A stretch of 7,928 nucleotides of DNA, taken from NCBI GenBank assembly GCA_019240175.1, contig JAFAYS010000415.1:1-7928 (forward strand), read 5' to 3'. Shown in pieces: positions 6,124-7,928 of the stretch; position 1 is the stretch's first letter; every line of letters begins with the position of its first letter. This DNA is from Chloroflexota bacterium. Its GTDB lineage: Bacteria; Chloroflexota; Chloroflexia; Chloroflexales; Kallotenuaceae. Made by a program: the position numbers and the translations under genes. The notes under the pieces are model-generated. The model made no database searches, was not told the DNA's origin, and saw only the letters and a program-made list of their open reading frames with translations.

Positions 6124-6290
6124 ACCAGGAAGCGCTGCGCCGCGAGGTGTTCTTTCTGGCCTACCATCTGCACTGGTCGTACAACGATTTGCTGATGCTC
6201 GACAGCGCCGAGCGTCGTGCGTACGTGGATCTGCTGATCGAGCAGATCGAGCGCGAAAACGCCCAGGTCGAAGCCGCACGCCGGCGTTAG
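6111..6290 (+). CDS. Small tail-locus protein (DUF6760-like), probably made by frameshift
   Basis: The meaningful part reads DQEALRREVFFLAYHLHWSYNDLLMLDSAERRAYVDLLIEQIERENAQ, about 59 residues after the slippery site, ending TAG at 6288-6290. The pattern (REVxxLAYHxHWSxxxLLxLxxxERRxxVDLI...) resembles short proteins that follow the T4-type baseplate gene in injection loci; I believe these are named DUF6760, from memory. It is mainly helical. No normal start fits. The first start codon in frame, GTG 6057, has no clear ribosome binding site and would add 18 residues that merely read the previous gene out of frame. GTG 6147 would cut into the conserved part. No ATG lies before the conserved region. 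The start at 6111 marks the first codon after the proposed -1 shift, not an initiation codon. The next gene is in this same frame, 48 bases on. Confidence 0.65.
   Translation: MTGVDQEALRREVFFLAYHLHWSYNDLLMLDSAERRAYVDLLIEQIERENAQVEAARRR
6125..6159 (+). other. Possible stem-loop downstream of the slippery site
   Basis: CCAGGAAG (6125-6132) can pair with CTTTCTGG (6152-6159): eight base pairs including one G-U, with a 19-nt loop. It starts 13 bases after the slippery heptamer, somewhat farther than the usual 5-9, so it is only a weak candidate stimulator. No strong Shine-Dalgarno-like stimulator is visible 10-14 bases upstream. Confidence 0.3.
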
Positions 6291-6338
6291 CACGCCATCT
6301 ATCGAGGATCGCCCGGTGTTAGAACCGGCGACGAGGCT

Positions 6339-7928
6339 ATGCCGCTGGCTCTGCTGCTACAACAAACATTCACTGCGCTAGCCCGGAGCGCGCGCCCCTT
6401 CAACGACTGGATCGTGCTGGTCGAGCTGGAGGATCTGCTGTTGGAGCGGGTGCGCAGCGCCTTTCTGGTGCACTGGTTCGGGCCGCTGCTGCCGCTGGAA
6501 GGGCGCACCCTGCGTGTCTCGATCGCCAATATTGGCGCGCTGCGGGCACGCTACCAGATGCTGCGCGCCGGCATGCGACCCGACCAGCCGGGAGTAAATC
6601 TGACCGAGCCGCTGGCAGGACTCGCCGGAACCTTTGGCGGCATTCTGAGCATGCCGTTATACGGCATCCCGCTGGGCGTGGTCATTGCGGTCAAAGCTCG
6701 TGGCTGGCTGGTCAAGCTGCTGGGCGCGCTCAATGCCGCGACCTTAGGCGCGCTGTTTCCAGGGCTGGCTGTGCTGGCCTTCCCAGGCGCGATCGGCGGC
6801 GCACTGCTGGCCGGCATTTTCGCTCCTGGCCAGGTTCGTCCGGCGATCGATCTGCTGGGTGCCGTCGCCGAGATGATGGAGGCGCTGCGCGGATTTGTCG
6901 AGCAGCTGCTCGGGCCACGCGAGGGCGTGCGCAATCCCTTGGTGCGCCTGATCCTCCAGATTGGCGATCGTCTGGCAGCGCTGATGGCCTTCGCGATCGG
7001 CGTGATAGCGCTGGTCTTCACGCGCATCGGGCCGCTGATCTTGCCGCTCACTGAGCAGACGATCGCCTTGATTCGGCTGATCGAGTCGGTGGTCGAGCTG
7101 ATCGGCGTGATCTGGTCCGACTTTATGACGCGGCTGGAAGGGCTATTTGAGGGCGAGCATTCGCTAATGTCGCCGCTTGAGCCGGTGCTGCGAATCGCCG
7201 GCAGTGTGGGCGATCGCGTCTTACGCGAGCTGGATCGCCTGCTCAAAGCGCTTGAGGGAGCATTGACAGGCTGGATCAGCTGGGCCGGCATTCGGCTGAC
7301 GGATTATCTCGGCGCGGCCAAGCGCGCGGTTGTACGGGCCTTTGAAGGGCATATACTGACGCGCACGCTGACGGCGCTGGGCGATATTCTGCGCATCACC
7401 AAGGCGGCGCTGGCGGTCAGCACTCCACCGACGCCGACACCACCGCCAGCCAGCTCGTCCGACGATTCTTTCCTGGATAAAGTCGGCGGCTGGATCTACC
7501 GTCAGGGGCCGGCGTTTCCCGCGCTGCCGGATCTGCCCGACACAACGGTGATCGCGGGTCGTGCCGGTGGCCGTCCGGTGCTGGGATTGGACGCGGCGAC
7601 GATCAGCGAGCTGGCCGGCATGATCCCGACCGCCTACAGCTTCAGCCCGCTGGCCTACCGTGAGCTGGAAGAGCTGCGACGATCGCCGCCGAGTGTGTTT
7701 GGAGGAGAGCTAGCGCGGCTGCGCGAAGAGCAGGGCGGCCTGCGCTTTGGAGCGGCGATGACCGCGCTGCGGCAAGAAGAGCTACCCAACCGCGCGCTGA
7801 TCTTCGCGGTGGTCGAGCGAGTACTGCCGCCGCAGGCCGGGCAGTATGTGAGCCAGCTTGAGAACATCTTCCGCACAATCGACGAAAAGATCTACGGCGT
7901 CCGTGGCCAATCACCGCGACCCGAGCTG
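6339..7928 (+). CDS. Large hydrophobic protein, candidate tape measure, 3' truncated
   Basis: The frame is open from ATG 6339 to the end of the window, 530 codons without a stop. ATG 6339 is the first start codon after an in-frame TAG at 6288; GAGG at 6333-6336 is only 2 bases away, so initiation looks weak. The N-terminal 85 residues are mixed helical (FNDWIVLVELEDLLLERVRSA). Three hydrophobic Gly/Ala/Leu stretches follow: about 92-120 (GGILSMPLYGIPLGVVIAV), 124-166 (GALFPGLAVLAFPGAIGG) and 212-238 (ALMAFAIGVIALVFTRIG). About 240-360 are amphipathic helices, about 362-376 a Thr/Pro/Ser linker (STPPTPTPPPASSS), and the rest is mixed (VGGWIYRQGPAFPALPDLPD). I do not recognise a family. Long helical proteins with hydrophobic stretches located after the tube and assembly chaperone are typical tape measure proteins, so that is the leading guess. 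A membrane-associated component or effector is the alternative. Confidence 0.7.
   Translation, partial: MPLALLLQQTFTALARSARPFNDWIVLVELEDLLLERVRSAFLVHWFGPLLPLEGRTLRVSIANIGALRARYQMLRAGMRPDQPGVNLTEPLAGLAGTFGGILSMPLYGIPLGVVIAVKARGWLVKLLGALNAATLGALFPGLAVLAFPGAIGGALLAGIFAPGQVRPAIDLLGAVAEMMEALRGFVEQLLGPREGVRNPLVRLILQIGDRLAALMAFAIGVIALVFTRIGPLILPLTEQTIALIRLIESVVELIGVIWSDFMTRLEGLFEGEHSLMSPLEPVLRIAGSVGDRVLRELDRLLKALEGALTGWISWAGIRLTDYLGAAKRAVVRAFEGHILTRTLTALGDILRITKAALAVSTPPTPTPPPASSSDDSFLDKVGGWIYRQGPAFPALPDLPDTTVIAGRAGGRPVLGLDAATISELAGMIPTAYSFSPLAYRELEELRRSPPSVFGGELARLREEQGGLRFGAAMTALRQEELPNRALIFAVVERVLPPQAGQYVSQLENIFRTIDEKIYGVRGQSPRPEL

Noticed and set aside
6313..6328. CCGGT/ACCGG 5-bp stem before the large 3' ORF
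   Set aside because: Too short and common in GC-rich DNA to call a terminator or regulator.
6551..7291. 246-codon minus-strand ORF, rich in Ser/Pro/Arg/Ile
   Set aside because: It lies inside the longer plus-strand frame from 6339, whose codons look natural; the composition is that of an antisense read.
1..7928. CRISPR array, tRNA/rRNA genes, insertion sequences, attachment sites
   Set aside because: No regularly spaced repeats, no cloverleaf-like segment, no transposase or terminal inverted repeats were seen on reading both strands.

Overview
The window is a GC-rich (roughly 60-65% by eye), densely packed, entirely plus-strand stretch that reads as the left part of a contractile injection system locus (extracellular CIS / phage-tail-like particle). 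Four gene families carry this call: a contractile tail sheath, a T4 gp19-type tail tube, a T4-type baseplate/assembly protein with two CxxC pairs, and a small protein of a kind that follows it in such loci. The protein style, the SARP/BTAD-type regulator beside the locus, and the resemblance of the small accessory proteins to ones I remember from Chloroflexota suggest a member of that phylum (Roseiflexus/Herpetosiphon-like). The phylum is an inference from memory, not a search result.

Layout: (1) 2-700, the C-terminal part of a BTAD regulator, closed by a perfect 13-bp hairpin at 704-734. (2) 735-877, a regulatory gap with three spaced GGAT-type repeats, an extended -10 box and a small inverted repeat around the first ribosome binding site. 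(3) 878-1144, a small basic protein. (4) 1159-2193, a two-domain protein: a jelly-roll-like N-terminus and a tail-cap/terminator-like (Pvc16-like) C-terminus. (5) 2260-2616, a small protein with a globular start and a strongly charged tail. (6) 2732-4840, a long (702 aa) sheath. (7) 4864-5334, the tube. (8) 5350-6123, the baseplate/chaperone-type protein. (9) about 6111-6290, a small ORF in the -1 frame with no credible start codon of its own. (10) 6339 to the window end, a large ORF with no stop in the window, hydrophobic in its first half and a candidate tape measure protein.

How the parts fit: the tube polymerises inside the sheath, the cap-like protein would end the tail, the 5350-6123 product (with its possible frameshift extension) would help assemble baseplate or tail, and the large hydrophobic protein would set tail length. 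Spike, gp25, baseplate J, ATPase and toxin genes would lie downstream of the window.

The most interesting signal is a T_TTT_TTA heptamer at 6105-6111. It sits in exactly the register needed for -1 ribosomal frameshifting, at the junction of genes 8 and 9, with a possible stem-loop after it. It lies between the tube gene and the candidate tape measure gene, where long-tailed phages encode their frameshifted tail assembly chaperones.
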